DNA of 55,053 bases. Source: Pseudoruminococcus_B sp937901805 (GTDB lineage Bacteria; Bacillota; Clostridia; Oscillospirales; Ruminococcaceae). The translations under genes and the position numbers were made by a program. The notes beneath the pieces were generated by a model. It saw only the letters and a list, made by a program, of their open reading frames with translations, had not been told where the DNA came from and did no database searches. Below are positions 26,100 through 34,209 of the stretch, piece by piece. Within the stretch, counting starts at the first letter, position 1. Each line of letters opens with the position of its first letter. Location of the stretch: NCBI GenBank assembly GCA_963560245.1, contig CAUWNS010000012.1, positions 1 to 55,053 of the forward strand. The letters run 5' to 3'.

Positions 26100-26900
26100 A
26101 TGGGAGCTGATACTAAAATTCTTCGTACCCGTATCAAAAGTGTGGATTCAACGCTACATCTGACAAAAGCAATGGGACTGGTCGCTTCCTCGAAAATACG
26201 CAGAGCAAATGAAGCCATGTTGAAAAGCAGAGAATATGTGAAAAGTCTTGATACGATTCTCAATACTCTTACTGCCTGTCCTGAATGTTCAAAAAGTCCT
26301 TTTATGAGAAACAACGGCAACCGTACACGGCTGATTGTTATTGCAGGAGACCGCGGACTCGCCGGAGGATATAATGCAAATATATTTCGTCTGGCAAGAG
26401 AGTACCCCGATGCTGAGATCATTCCCATCGGGAAGCGGCCGTGTGACCGCTTCGCCAAAAGTCCAATATCTTCAGAAACCTTTTCTTCAGCAGAGGCGTA
26501 TGCCCTTGCAAAAATGCTTTGCACTGATTTCTCTGAAGAAAAATATGATAGGCTGGGGATTGTCAGCACGCGATATATATCTATGATGACGCAGGAAGCG
26601 TTTGTGCGATGGGTTCTGCCACTTTCAAAAAGTATGGAGAAGCAGTCGGTCTCCGTTGTTTTTGAACCGGATGAAATGACTGTTTTTAATACTGTTATAC
26701 TGGAATATGTTTCAGGTTTAATCATCGCTTCGGTTAGAGAAAGCTTTGCCAGCGAAGTTGCCGCAAGGAGAATGGCGATGGATAGTGCCGGAAAGAACGC
26801 AGGACAGATGATTGACAGTCTGCAGCTGCAATATAACCGCGCAAGGCAAGGCGCCATTACGCAGGAAATAACCGAAATTGTTGCCGGAAGCGGCGTATAA
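26100..26900 (+). CDS. atpG: F0F1 ATP synthase subunit gamma
   Basis: Central rotor shaft, 266 residues against the usual 285-290. Both coiled-coil ends are conserved: the N-terminal IKSVDSTLHLTKAMGLVASSKIRRA and the C-terminal AAARRMAMDSA-like region followed by LQYNRARQGAITQEITEIVAG. The shortening falls in the middle globular part, which is variable in the family. GGAGTGAT lies before the ATG. It looks functional. Confidence 0.92.
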   Translation: MGADTKILRTRIKSVDSTLHLTKAMGLVASSKIRRANEAMLKSREYVKSLDTILNTLTACPECSKSPFMRNNGNRTRLIVIAGDRGLAGGYNANIFRLAREYPDAEIIPIGKRPCDRFAKSPISSETFSSAEAYALAKMLCTDFSEEKYDRLGIVSTRYISMMTQEAFVRWVLPLSKSMEKQSVSVVFEPDEMTVFNTVILEYVSGLIIASVRESFASEVAARRMAMDSAGKNAGQMIDSLQLQYNRARQGAITQEITEIVAGSGV

Positions 26901-26915
26901 AAAGGAGTGAGCATT

Positions 26916-28316
26916 GTGACAGATTTGAATAAAGGGAAAGTAAGCCAGGTTATGGGACCTGTTGTTGATGTTCGATTTGAGAACGGAGAACTTCCCTCTA
27001 TATATAACGCCCTAACGATTCCCATAGAAAATAAAGAATTAACCGTAGAGGTAGCACAACACATCGGAGACAACACGGCACGATGTATTGCTATGGCGTC
27101 TACCAATGGTCTCAAGAGGGACACCGAAGTGACGGATACGGGCAAAGCAATTAGCGTTCCTGTAGGAAAAGAAACGCTCGGACGAATTTTCAATGTTCTT
27201 GGAAACGCTGTAGATAATAAGCCGTCTCCTAAAACAGAAGAACGGTGGGATATCCACCGTCCGGCGCCGGAGTATGAAGAGCTTTCCATCTCTACTGAAA
27301 TTCTGGAAACAGGAATTAAAGTAATCGATCTTATCTGCCCCTATTCAAAGGGAGGAAAGATCGGACTTTTCGGTGGTGCCGGCGTTGGAAAAACCGTACT
27401 TATTATGGAACTTATCAATAATATTGCAAAAGAGCACGGCGGACTTTCTGTGTTTACAGGCGTCGGGGAACGCACCCGTGAGGGAAACGATTTATATAAT
27501 GAAATGAAAGGCTCCGGAGTTCTTTCTAATACGGCATTGGTGTACGGACAGATGAATGAACCTCCGGGAGCAAGAATGCGTGTAGCACTGTCCGGACTTA
27601 CAATGGCAGAGTATTTTCGTGATAAAGAAGGTCAGGATGTGCTTCTCTTTATTGATAATATATTCCGTTTCACACAAGCGGGATCCGAAGTTTCGGCGCT
27701 TCTCGGAAGAATGCCGTCCGCTGTCGGTTATCAGCCGACGCTTGCAAATGAGATGGGCGCTTTGCAGGAACGCATTACATCAACAAAGAAGGGTTCTATT
27801 ACTTCAATCCAGGCAGTATATGTACCGGCAGACGATTTGACCGACCCGGCACCTGCTACAACATTTGCTCATTTGGATGCGACAACAGTATTGTCAAGAA
27901 ATATTGCATCTCAAGGTATTTATCCTGCGGTTGATCCGCTTGAATCTACCAGCCGTATCCTTTCACCTGATATTCTGGGAGAGGAGCACTATAAAATCGC
28001 ACGTGAAGTTCAGCGTATATTGCAGCGTTATCGGGAACTCATGGATATTATTGCTATTATGGGTATGGACGAACTTTCTGATGAAGACAAACTGCTGGTG
28101 CAGCGTGCGCGAAAAATACAACGATTTCTTTCACAACCCTTTGATGTGTCCGAAAAATTTACCGGTATTCCGGGAACCTATGTACCATTATCAGAAACCA
28201 TTCGGGGATTTCGCGAAATTATCGAAGGCAAGCATGATGAGCTTCCTGAATCGGCGTTTCTTTTTGTTGGTACAATAGACGAAGCAGTTGAAAAGGCAAA
28301 GAAGGTGACTAAATGA
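26916..28316 (+). CDS. atpD: F0F1 ATP synthase subunit beta
   Basis: Catalytic subunit, 466 residues. The P-loop GGAGVGKTVLIMEL, the catalytic GERTREGNDLY and the DELSDEDK loop are all intact. I take GTG 26916, eight bases after AGGAG; an in-frame GTG at 26907 overlaps that ribosome binding site. It overlaps atpC by 4 bp. Sequence and length are normal for the family. Confidence 0.95.
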   Translation: MTDLNKGKVSQVMGPVVDVRFENGELPSIYNALTIPIENKELTVEVAQHIGDNTARCIAMASTNGLKRDTEVTDTGKAISVPVGKETLGRIFNVLGNAVDNKPSPKTEERWDIHRPAPEYEELSISTEILETGIKVIDLICPYSKGGKIGLFGGAGVGKTVLIMELINNIAKEHGGLSVFTGVGERTREGNDLYNEMKGSGVLSNTALVYGQMNEPPGARMRVALSGLTMAEYFRDKEGQDVLLFIDNIFRFTQAGSEVSALLGRMPSAVGYQPTLANEMGALQERITSTKKGSITSIQAVYVPADDLTDPAPATTFAHLDATTVLSRNIASQGIYPAVDPLESTSRILSPDILGEEHYKIAREVQRILQRYRELMDIIAIMGMDELSDEDKLLVQRARKIQRFLSQPFDVSEKFTGIPGTYVPLSETIRGFREIIEGKHDELPESAFLFVGTIDEAVEKAKKVTK

Positions 28317-28570
28317 ACACCTTTCATTTAGTCATATCCTCTCCGGACGGAAATCTTTTTGACAGAGATGTACAGGCAATCCATTTGCGCGGAGCAGATG
28401 GTGATTTGGCAGTTTTAGCAGGCCATGTGCCCTTTATAACTTCTGTAAAGCCATGTAAATGTGTTGTAGTACTTTCAGATGGAACTCAAAAAGAAGGCGT
28501 TACTGACGGCGGGGTGCTTACAGTTTCTTCGGATATTACCACATTGATTTCGGGCAGTTTTCATTGGTAA
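28313..28570 (+). CDS. atpC: F0F1 ATP synthase subunit epsilon, N-terminal domain only
   Basis: Rotor foot subunit. Its 85 residues cover only the beta-sandwich domain (FHLVISSPDGNLFDRDVQAI, GDLAVLAGHVPFITSVKP, GVLTVSSDITTLISG). The usual 130-140-residue protein continues with a two-helix C-terminal domain that blocks ATP hydrolysis. Here the frame ends naturally after SGSFHW and a hairpin follows three bases later, so this looks like a short form, not a frameshift. The enzyme may therefore lack epsilon inhibition and hydrolyse ATP freely. Confidence 0.88.
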   Translation: MNTFHLVISSPDGNLFDRDVQAIHLRGADGDLAVLAGHVPFITSVKPCKCVVVLSDGTQKEGVTDGGVLTVSSDITTLISGSFHW

Positions 28571-28572
28571 AA

Positions 28573-28609
28573 AATCGCCGGCTTATCCCTAAAAGATAAG
28601 CCGGCGATT
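28573..28609. terminator. terminator between the atp operon and the tetR gene
   Basis: AATCGCCGGCTTATC (28573-28587) and GATAAGCCGGCGATT (28595-28609) form a perfect 15-bp stem with a 7-base loop. On the minus strand TTTTTT follows, making an intrinsic terminator for tetR. On the plus strand it follows the atpC stop directly. Confidence 0.85.
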
Positions 28610-28630
28610 AACAATATTAAGCCTATTTAA

Positions 28631-29206
28631 TTATGTTTCGTTGTGTTCACTGTTTTCTTTGCATCTTTTAATCATTTCACTTGATAAGCCGTTGCAAAGC
28701 AAAAGAAGGCGTTTTAATTTTTCAATTGCATCATCCTGCATTCCGGTATTGATCCAATCAATAGATAAACCAAACAACTCACATTTCATAAAAAGGATCA
28801 TAATATCCCTGTTGCTTTTACTAACAATATCCTTTTCAAAAACTGTATCAAAATATGTTGTAACAACATATTCGCAGATTCTCATAAGGTATTGCTCATA
28901 TATGTTACGGTTTACTGAATTGCAAATATGTAATATTGCTTTTTTATTATCCAATGTAAAACGAAATGCAGCTTCAACGCCCTCATCAATTGATGTTATA
29001 CTTGGGTGTTGTTGAATCAGTGCATTTGACGCATCCATAACAATTTCTTCGATCAGCGATGGTATATCTTGAAAATGATAATAGAATGAATTTCGATTGA
29101 TTCCGCATTCTTCCACAATTTTACGAACACTGATTTGAGTGAGTGGTTGTTCATTTAGCAGCTTCCAAAAAGATTCTTTGATCGCCCGTTTGGTGAAATT
29201 CGGCAT
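28631..29206 (-). CDS. TetR family transcriptional regulator
   Basis: A 191-residue regulator with the helix-turn-helix LTQISVRKIVEECGINRNSFYYHFQDIPSLIEEIV (residues about 18-52). The C-terminal domain is helical, without a recognisable ligand class. It shares the FYYHF recognition helix with the TetR at 14869 but is otherwise different. It is convergent with the atp operon and co-transcribed with an XRE gene 3 bp upstream. It may control the atp or MMPL operon, but this is inference. Confidence 0.85.
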   Translation of the reverse strand: MPNFTKRAIKESFWKLLNEQPLTQISVRKIVEECGINRNSFYYHFQDIPSLIEEIVMDASNALIQQHPSITSIDEGVEAAFRFTLDNKKAILHICNSVNRNIYEQYLMRICEYVVTTYFDTVFEKDIVSKSNRDIMILFMKCELFGLSIDWINTGMQDDAIEKLKRLLLLCNGLSSEMIKRCKENSEHNET

Positions 29207-29209
29207 GGT

Positions 29210-29431
29210 TTACCCCTCCTTCAAAATGATATCTACGATATCCGAAAGACCGCAATGAAGAACCAGACATATTTTTGCAAGTGTTTCTAAATTTACAGAT
29301 TCTCCACGCCCCATTTTAGCAATTACGGAAGGACTGAGGTTTGCTTGCTTTTGAAGATCTTTCTTTTTCAGTTTTAAATCAATTAGCTTATGCCACAATT
29401 TGTCGTATGAAAACTGATAAGTTACTCCCAT
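29210..29431 (-). CDS. small XRE-family (Cro/CI) regulator
   Basis: A 73-residue single-domain repressor. The helix-turn-helix is KKKDLQKQANLSPSVIAKMG followed by NLETLAKICLVLHCGLSDIV, typical of short XRE proteins. AGGGGGAC precedes the ATG and a strong promoter lies upstream. It forms an operon with the downstream TetR gene. Such small repressors are common on mobile elements, often acting on their own promoter. Confidence 0.8.
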   Translation of the reverse strand: MGVTYQFSYDKLWHKLIDLKLKKKDLQKQANLSPSVIAKMGRGESVNLETLAKICLVLHCGLSDIVDIILKEG

Positions 29432-29455
29432 GTCTGTCCCCCTTAATATATATTC

Positions 29456-29484
29456 ATTATATCATATTTTCAATCATAATTCAA
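29456..29484 (-). promoter_or_regulatory. promoter of the xre-tetR operon
   Basis: Read on the minus strand: TTGAAT (29484-29479), a 17-bp spacer and TATAAT (29461-29456), close to consensus, about 25 bp before the XRE start codon. Confidence 0.7.
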
Positions 29485-29561
29485 CATTAAATACACGAAA
29501 CAGAAGAATGGTTATTAAAAAAGTTCAATTTATTAAATGTATAAGCAGTACTGTATAAATA

Positions 29562-29590
29562 AAGACGATGGCTTATTAACTCATCGTCTT
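29562..29590 (-). terminator. terminator of the parM-parR operon
   Basis: AAGACGATG (29562-29570) and CATCGTCTT (29582-29590) form a 9-bp stem. On the minus strand TTTATTTATAC follows. It lies 24 bp past the parR-like stop. Confidence 0.65.
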
Positions 29591-29613
29591 AAAAACTATA
29601 TGGTAGGTAATAG

Positions 29614-29994
29614 CTATTTTCTAAAACTTGCCATTGTGTTTTTGATAGCAGCTATTCCGTCTTCACCCAGCAAATCGGAAGCGTCACCGAAATTGATCTG
29701 CTCGGATTTTATTGACCTTTGCGCGGGAGGCTGAATGCTTTGCTCGCCTGCAATCGGTTTTGATGATTCTTCCGCCATAATGCGACGCACAATCATTTCG
29801 ATTGCATTGGTATCTATCGGCGGCGGCTGAGGAATATCGGGGGTTTCGCTGCAGTGCAGATAGTGCATAACAGCATTTACAAGAAACTGTGCTTTTCGCC
29901 GTCCTTGCCGGTTCAATATATCCGCTGTCTGCTGATGTAGCGGATCACCCTCGCTAAACTGAATCGTAAACTTATATAAATCTTTCTTCGCCAT
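29614..29994 (-). CDS. ParR/StbB-like partner of the actin-like ParM
   Basis: A 126-residue protein. The N-terminal half (KFTIQFSEGDPLHQQTADIL followed by RRKAQFLVNAVMHYL) resembles a ribbon-helix-helix DNA-binding region, as in ParR/StbB adaptors. The C-terminal part is proline-rich and disordered, ending with a short conserved-looking helix (IAAIKNTMASFRK) that could contact the filament. It starts 5 bp after parM. Together they would segregate a circular form of the element. The family call depends on this pairing. The DNA centromere was not identified. Confidence 0.65.
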   Translation of the reverse strand: MAKKDLYKFTIQFSEGDPLHQQTADILNRQGRRKAQFLVNAVMHYLHCSETPDIPQPPPIDTNAIEMIVRRIMAEESSKPIAGEQSIQPPAQRSIKSEQINFGDASDLLGEDGIAAIKNTMASFRK

Positions 29995-29999
29995 TCATA

Positions 30000-30911
30000 T
30001 CACCCCATACAAGCAGCTTTGAACAATAACTCATAGCCTTTTGTATTAGCGGAGATTTCATCAACAAAGATAGGCGTGCCAATCTTACCGGAGACCTCTA
30101 TCTGCTTTCTGAGCAGAATGGAACCGCCGCCGACAAAAACAACCTTGCCGGAACGCAGATCAATCATGCGCTCGCGCAGTTTGCCGAAAAGGTCATTGAT
30201 AAACAACTGCGCCTGCTCCTGTACGATACGGATTACGCTCTCGTCATATTCCGTTGGAATTTCCTTTAATATAGCGTCAATATCCGATTCATCCAGCAGC
30301 ATATCGAAATCTGCATTGACCTTGGATTTGATACTATTGTATAAGGTAATAACTCCGTTATCCAAAGAGTCACATGCGGACAGATCTGCCTCGCCGTTCT
30401 TAACCAGCAGATAGTCGGCCGTGAAGCCGCCGATATCTAGAACTGCGGCTTTTGGGTACTGACGGATACGCTGATAAATCGGCATAATGGCAGCATAAGC
30501 CTGTGGAAAGCACAGAGCCTTGCTGATATAAATTGCATATGGTCTGCCGTCAAACTCAAAATCAATAATGTCACGATTCAAAAAGTATTTTTCAAATCGC
30601 TCATACTGGGCGCCATAATGGGCAGGAGGGAGGCCAATGGCAAGCTGCACATCGATAACCTCATCTGTATGATAGTTTGCACCAGAGAGTTCAAAGGCGA
30701 CAGCAAACAGCGTAAGAATAAAATAACGCTCGTCCACTGTCTTATCCCTCATATACGGGATACGCTGATCCGACAGGGTATAATATTTCCCTTTGTAGAA
30801 CAAAATGTTTTGACCGAAGGGCGGCTTGGTATCACTCTCACGCACCCCCGATACAAAGGTTCTGCGGCTGGTCTTGATTTGCTTGTTTCCGTGATCGATT
30901 GCAATTAACAT
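30000..30911 (-). CDS. parM: ParM/StbA-like actin-family segregation ATPase
   Basis: A 303-residue actin-like protein that polymerises to push DNA copies apart. Actin-fold nucleotide motifs are present: phosphate-1 IDHGNKQIK (residues 4-12), phosphate-2 AVLDIGGFTADYLLV (about 155-169) and the adenosine motif VVFVGGGSILLRKQI (about 255). A filament-segregation gene on a chromosomal island points to an ICE or plasmid-derived element with a replicating circular phase. GGAGATTACACT lies upstream. No lesion is seen. Confidence 0.85.
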   Translation of the reverse strand: MLIAIDHGNKQIKTSRRTFVSGVRESDTKPPFGQNILFYKGKYYTLSDQRIPYMRDKTVDERYFILTLFAVAFELSGANYHTDEVIDVQLAIGLPPAHYGAQYERFEKYFLNRDIIDFEFDGRPYAIYISKALCFPQAYAAIMPIYQRIRQYPKAAVLDIGGFTADYLLVKNGEADLSACDSLDNGVITLYNSIKSKVNADFDMLLDESDIDAILKEIPTEYDESVIRIVQEQAQLFINDLFGKLRERMIDLRSGKVVFVGGGSILLRKQIEVSGKIGTPIFVDEISANTKGYELLFKAACMG

Positions 30912-30989
30912 AAGTGTAATCTCCTTTTGAAATTTAATTTATACTTATTTATTACGACTTTAATGCGTGTTATTTCAACAGAATATCGA

Positions 30990-31031
30990 AAAAAGGGATG
31001 CCGATTTCAAATCAAACCGACATCCCTTTTT
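30990..31031 (-). terminator. terminator after the metallopeptidase gene
   Basis: AAAAAGGGATG (30990-31000) and CATCCCTTTTT (31021-31031) form an 11-bp stem whose U-rich arm ends the minus-strand transcript of the 31056-38667 gene block. It separates that block from parM. Confidence 0.75.
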
Positions 31032-31055
31032 GTTTTTACCTATGCCGGCAATCTC

Positions 31056-32054
31056 TTACCAGCACATATCCATTGTTAACTGTTCCATCGCTGACTCCAT
31101 AGAGATTACCTTTGTCCGTTTGGCGTCAAATACCGAAAAGCTTAGAAGTTCTCCGTTGTCGTCACAGGCAACGGCATTCTCCGACAAAACAGCAGCGCCC
31201 AGTTCCGGAACACCGGCATACACATTGCCGTCCTTATCCATTAGATAGGTACAGGCGGGTATGATCTCGTATCCGTTCATCATCAGCCTTGCGTTTTTCG
31301 GAAGCTCCATCAGAAGCTTTTCTTTGCTGTCAAACCCCATATCAAATAAGGTCTGCTGCCGATAAAAGGAGCTCGCAAAGCTCTTTCGCTTCATATAAGG
31401 AAACTTCTCAGTTTGTGTCTGCACCATTCGGGTGATACGCTCTATATTGTTCTGCAAAGCGAAGCTGTCAATGACTTCATGCAGACGATGCTCATTGTAA
31501 TAACCGGCGCTGATATTCACGGCGGCTGTCTTCAGATACGGAGCTACAACCGAAATGTCGCTGAAAGAGCCCATTGCTTCTTTGAAGCCAAAGGCGCAGA
31601 CAAAATCAGCAAATTCCGGGTTATCGCAGTCATAAAAGACAGCATCGTTATTGCCCCGGCGGTCCATCTCGACAATGAAGTTTACATCAACCGTGATTCC
31701 ACTTCCGGCAAACGCCCGTGCGCCTTTTCCGCCGGTTTCTTCGTCCTCGCAAAACAACACATGACAGCGTACTTCATTCAGAATCTGCAGAATCATATAT
31801 ACGCCGCACCGGTCATCGCCGCCGATCCCCTGTGGAGGCATCATATACCGCCCATCTTCAGAACGGCAGATAATACTTGGCTTTTCCTGATGTACCGTGT
31901 CAAGGTGTGCCACCAGCAGCACCGGAACGGTTCCCTCTGCATAAAGAAAACCTTTCTGTCGGATAACATCATAGCCCATTTTTTTAAGATAACCGGCTAA
32001 ATAATGTTTTAGTTCCTTTTGTCTCATGCGGAGAATTTCATCAAAAACAATCAT
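31056..32054 (-). CDS. M20/M28-type zinc metallopeptidase-like protein
   Basis: A 332-residue protein. The di-metal ligands of the aminopeptidase/deacylase fold are in order: AHLDTVH (His and Asp), GGDDRCG (bridging Asp), EDEETGGKGA (catalytic Glu pair), EMDRRG (Asp) and YYNEHRLHE (last His). I start at ATG 32054, which overlaps the upstream stop as ATGA. A peptidase of this class is unexpected in a conjugation and segregation module. Possible roles include processing of an element-encoded peptide signal or a defence function; neither is shown. Confidence 0.75.
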   Translation of the reverse strand: MIVFDEILRMRQKELKHYLAGYLKKMGYDVIRQKGFLYAEGTVPVLLVAHLDTVHQEKPSIICRSEDGRYMMPPQGIGGDDRCGVYMILQILNEVRCHVLFCEDEETGGKGARAFAGSGITVDVNFIVEMDRRGNNDAVFYDCDNPEFADFVCAFGFKEAMGSFSDISVVAPYLKTAAVNISAGYYNEHRLHEVIDSFALQNNIERITRMVQTQTEKFPYMKRKSFASSFYRQQTLFDMGFDSKEKLLMELPKNARLMMNGYEIIPACTYLMDKDGNVYAGVPELGAAVLSENAVACDDNGELLSFSVFDAKRTKVISMESAMEQLTMDMCW

Positions 32055-33403
32055 CTCGCACCGCCTTCCGTTACCGAAACTGCTGTTCTCGGACAGAATG
32101 CGTTGCCTATAATACGGCATATTCCACGCACACTGCAAGCTGCACACGGCTCCAGCGAAGCCTGATAACAGGACTCACAGATTTCCACTAAATGACCATG
32201 ACGGTCATAGGCAGGATACATCGTTCCCTGAATCATCCCACCGCAGACACCGCAAATATGTAGGCAAGCGTTGCAGTAATAGGCTCCGTCAATATATCTT
32301 GCATTGCGCATTGAAACCGTCTGTCCGCAATCCTTGCAGACAACAACATCCTCACAGTTGCATTTTAGATATCCGCTTCGGTACGCTCGTCCGCAGCAAA
32401 CGCATAGAGAAGGGCGTCCTATCACGAAATGACTATGCTCCGGGATTGCTTTCAAAAGAGACACGTTCCCATGATAGTTATAGTCCGGATATTGACGGCT
32501 GCCTTCATAGGAGCTGCAATAGGTGTTGACATCCTCACGCTTCTTTTTGAGCAGCCAGCGGTTCGGCACATTCAGACAGACGGCAATCGCTTTCTGTACT
32601 ATGCTGCGGTAAAGGTCCATCGGTTCGGACAGGTCGCTTGGATACAGCCTTGACTGAAACAGCATACCGTCCTTATAGAAAAACATCTGCCTTGATCTTC
32701 TCGGTACACGGTAGAAATGGTCGGTTGTACCGGGATCTATCGTATAGAAAATCATGCTGACATCATCCGTCATATAGGATAGCGCACCCGCCTGATAGGA
32801 ACCGTTTTCAAGATTGTGACAGGAAATCCAGGTGTTGTCCTTGTTTGACATCTCCAGGAAATCACAGGGATGCAGGGACAGTAATGCCGTTTTGAGCATC
32901 TGCAGAGGATTTAAGGAATCGGAGAGCTGAGCAAAGACAGCATTATAGCGTTCGTGCCCGTCCACACCGAACTGCCTGCACAGCTTGCCGATGATCCGGC
33001 TGGTTTTCTGCCCTGTGGCGCATTTGATGCCGCCCCGGGTACGGATAACCTCCAGAGCCTGCTCAGAAAGCGTGCTGCTGTATTCGCTGACGACCGTGCG
33101 CAGGGAGATTCTGAAATCCTCCAAGCGCTGTTCGTCCTTTATCTGATCAGCTGCAAGATCCTCCATTGTGAATGCAATTTCATCTACCACATCATGCTCA
33201 ATGCCGCGCCCCTCGTCAAAAGTAAACACGATTGCCTTGGCATCCTCGTCCCATCCTGGATGGTGGCGCAGCAAATCAAGCAAGAACGCTTTGTTTTTTG
33301 CCCACTCGTTTAGATTTGCCATTACGCCGGTTTCTCCAAAAGATTTCTCGTACTTATACATGACCTCGTAAAAGGCTTGTTTTAATTCTTCCATTTTGTT
33401 CAT
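32051..33403 (-). CDS. zinc-ribbon protein of unknown function
   Basis: A 450-residue protein. The first 310 residues are a mixed fold I do not recognise. The last 120 are a series of zinc ribbons with CxxC pairs: LCVCCGRAY, KCNCEDVVVCKDCG, YYCNACLHICGVCG, ICESCYQ and EPCAACSVRGICRI. Such proteins occur in clostridial phages and integrative elements. The stop overlaps the peptidase start (ATGA), so the two are translationally coupled and may act together. Confidence 0.6.
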   Translation of the reverse strand: MNKMEELKQAFYEVMYKYEKSFGETGVMANLNEWAKNKAFLLDLLRHHPGWDEDAKAIVFTFDEGRGIEHDVVDEIAFTMEDLAADQIKDEQRLEDFRISLRTVVSEYSSTLSEQALEVIRTRGGIKCATGQKTSRIIGKLCRQFGVDGHERYNAVFAQLSDSLNPLQMLKTALLSLHPCDFLEMSNKDNTWISCHNLENGSYQAGALSYMTDDVSMIFYTIDPGTTDHFYRVPRRSRQMFFYKDGMLFQSRLYPSDLSEPMDLYRSIVQKAIAVCLNVPNRWLLKKKREDVNTYCSSYEGSRQYPDYNYHGNVSLLKAIPEHSHFVIGRPSLCVCCGRAYRSGYLKCNCEDVVVCKDCGQTVSMRNARYIDGAYYCNACLHICGVCGGMIQGTMYPAYDRHGHLVEICESCYQASLEPCAACSVRGICRIIGNAFCPRTAVSVTEGGAR

Positions 33404-33686
33404 TCCTTTCTACTAATATGTTTTGCTGCTTCCACTCACGAAAGTTGGCAGGTCCTTTCTTGCACAGCTTGGTATTAAGGCAATCAAAAATCCATGCAGC
33501 AAGATAATTCAAATATGACTGTTCTGCATCGTTTTCATCCTCATCAGCTATAAAGGCATCCTTCAAAAAGATATTGCTTTGCTCCAGCCAGCCCATCTCT
33601 TGTTCAAGATATGGGATTGGGCCATCGTCGATTTTTTGAAAAGCTGTATTGTCGTCCACTTCAAGCAGTGCAATGATTCTTCTCAT
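33354..33686 (-). CDS. hypothetical protein
   Basis: A 110-residue soluble, acidic protein (EDENDAEQSYLNYLAAWIFD) of no family I recognise. GGAGGAAAAAGC precedes the ATG. It overlaps the zinc-ribbon gene by 50 bp, compatible with the compact layout here. It belongs to the same minus-strand block. Confidence 0.5.
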   Translation of the reverse strand: MRRIIALLEVDDNTAFQKIDDGPIPYLEQEMGWLEQSNIFLKDAFIADEDENDAEQSYLNYLAAWIFDCLNTKLCKKGPANFREWKQQNILVERNEQNGRIKTSLLRGHV

Positions 33687-33704
33687 ATGCTTTTTCCTCC
33701 TGCT

Positions 33705-33938
33705 TTATATTTTGGTGCTGTAGCTTTTAGGCTGAATACGAATTACAATACTGTCTCTGCAAACATCAATTCCCTTGACTTTGGCTTCCAGCTCATATGG
33801 CATACCGTGGCTTGAGAGCCAGCGCAAATTCTTTGCTTTGCAGACAACTTCTGTTCCGTATTTAATTGTGATGGGGATATTGTCACTTCTCACCCCCACA
33901 ACACTAAGAAAATCCAAAACCGTGAATTTCTTTGCCAT
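33705..33938 (-). CDS. hypothetical small protein
   Basis: A 77-residue protein starting at ATG 33938, 6-7 bases after AGGAGGAATT. A longer frame to 33974 has no ribosome binding site of its own. The sequence (VLDFLSVVGVRSDNIPITIK, ending with a beta-rich IVIRIQPKS) suggests a small beta fold. No family recognised. Confidence 0.5.
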   Translation of the reverse strand: MAKKFTVLDFLSVVGVRSDNIPITIKYGTEVVCKAKNLRWLSSHGMPYELEAKVKGIDVCRDSIVIRIQPKSYSTKI

Positions 33939-34011
33939 CTTAATTCCTCCTGAAATAGCAGAGGGAGAAGACAAAAGCCTTCTCCCTCCGTTTTAACATA
34001 TGTGCAGCGGT

Positions 34012-34194
34012 TTACTCTTTGGGAGATTCAACCTTGCGGTAGCCCGCGTCATAAATCGCTGTTGCAACTTCCTTTACATAGGGAAGATAGCGCTCGTCAA
34101 TACTGCCTTTCTGCATATTGTAATCGCCGATAAACTTGGCGAGCGTATAAATTTCTTCCTCCTCCTTATGGCTTCTTCTTTCAAAGGAATCCAT
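34012..34194 (-). CDS. hypothetical small protein
   Basis: A 60-residue charged protein starting at ATG 34194, nine bases after AAAGG. It includes EEEEIYTLAKFIGDYNMQKG and ends with AIYDAGYRKVESPKE. The helical pattern is like small accessory proteins of integrative elements. It follows pcfJ in the same direction. Confidence 0.45.
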   Translation of the reverse strand: MDSFERRSHKEEEEIYTLAKFIGDYNMQKGSIDERYLPYVKEVATAIYDAGYRKVESPKE

Positions 34195-34209
34195 ACATAC
34201 CATCCTTTC

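Noticed and set aside
26075..27289. 404-codon open frame antisense to atpG and atpD
   Set aside because: It mirrors two clearly conserved ATP synthase genes, has no ribosome binding site, and its translation is low-complexity and family-less.
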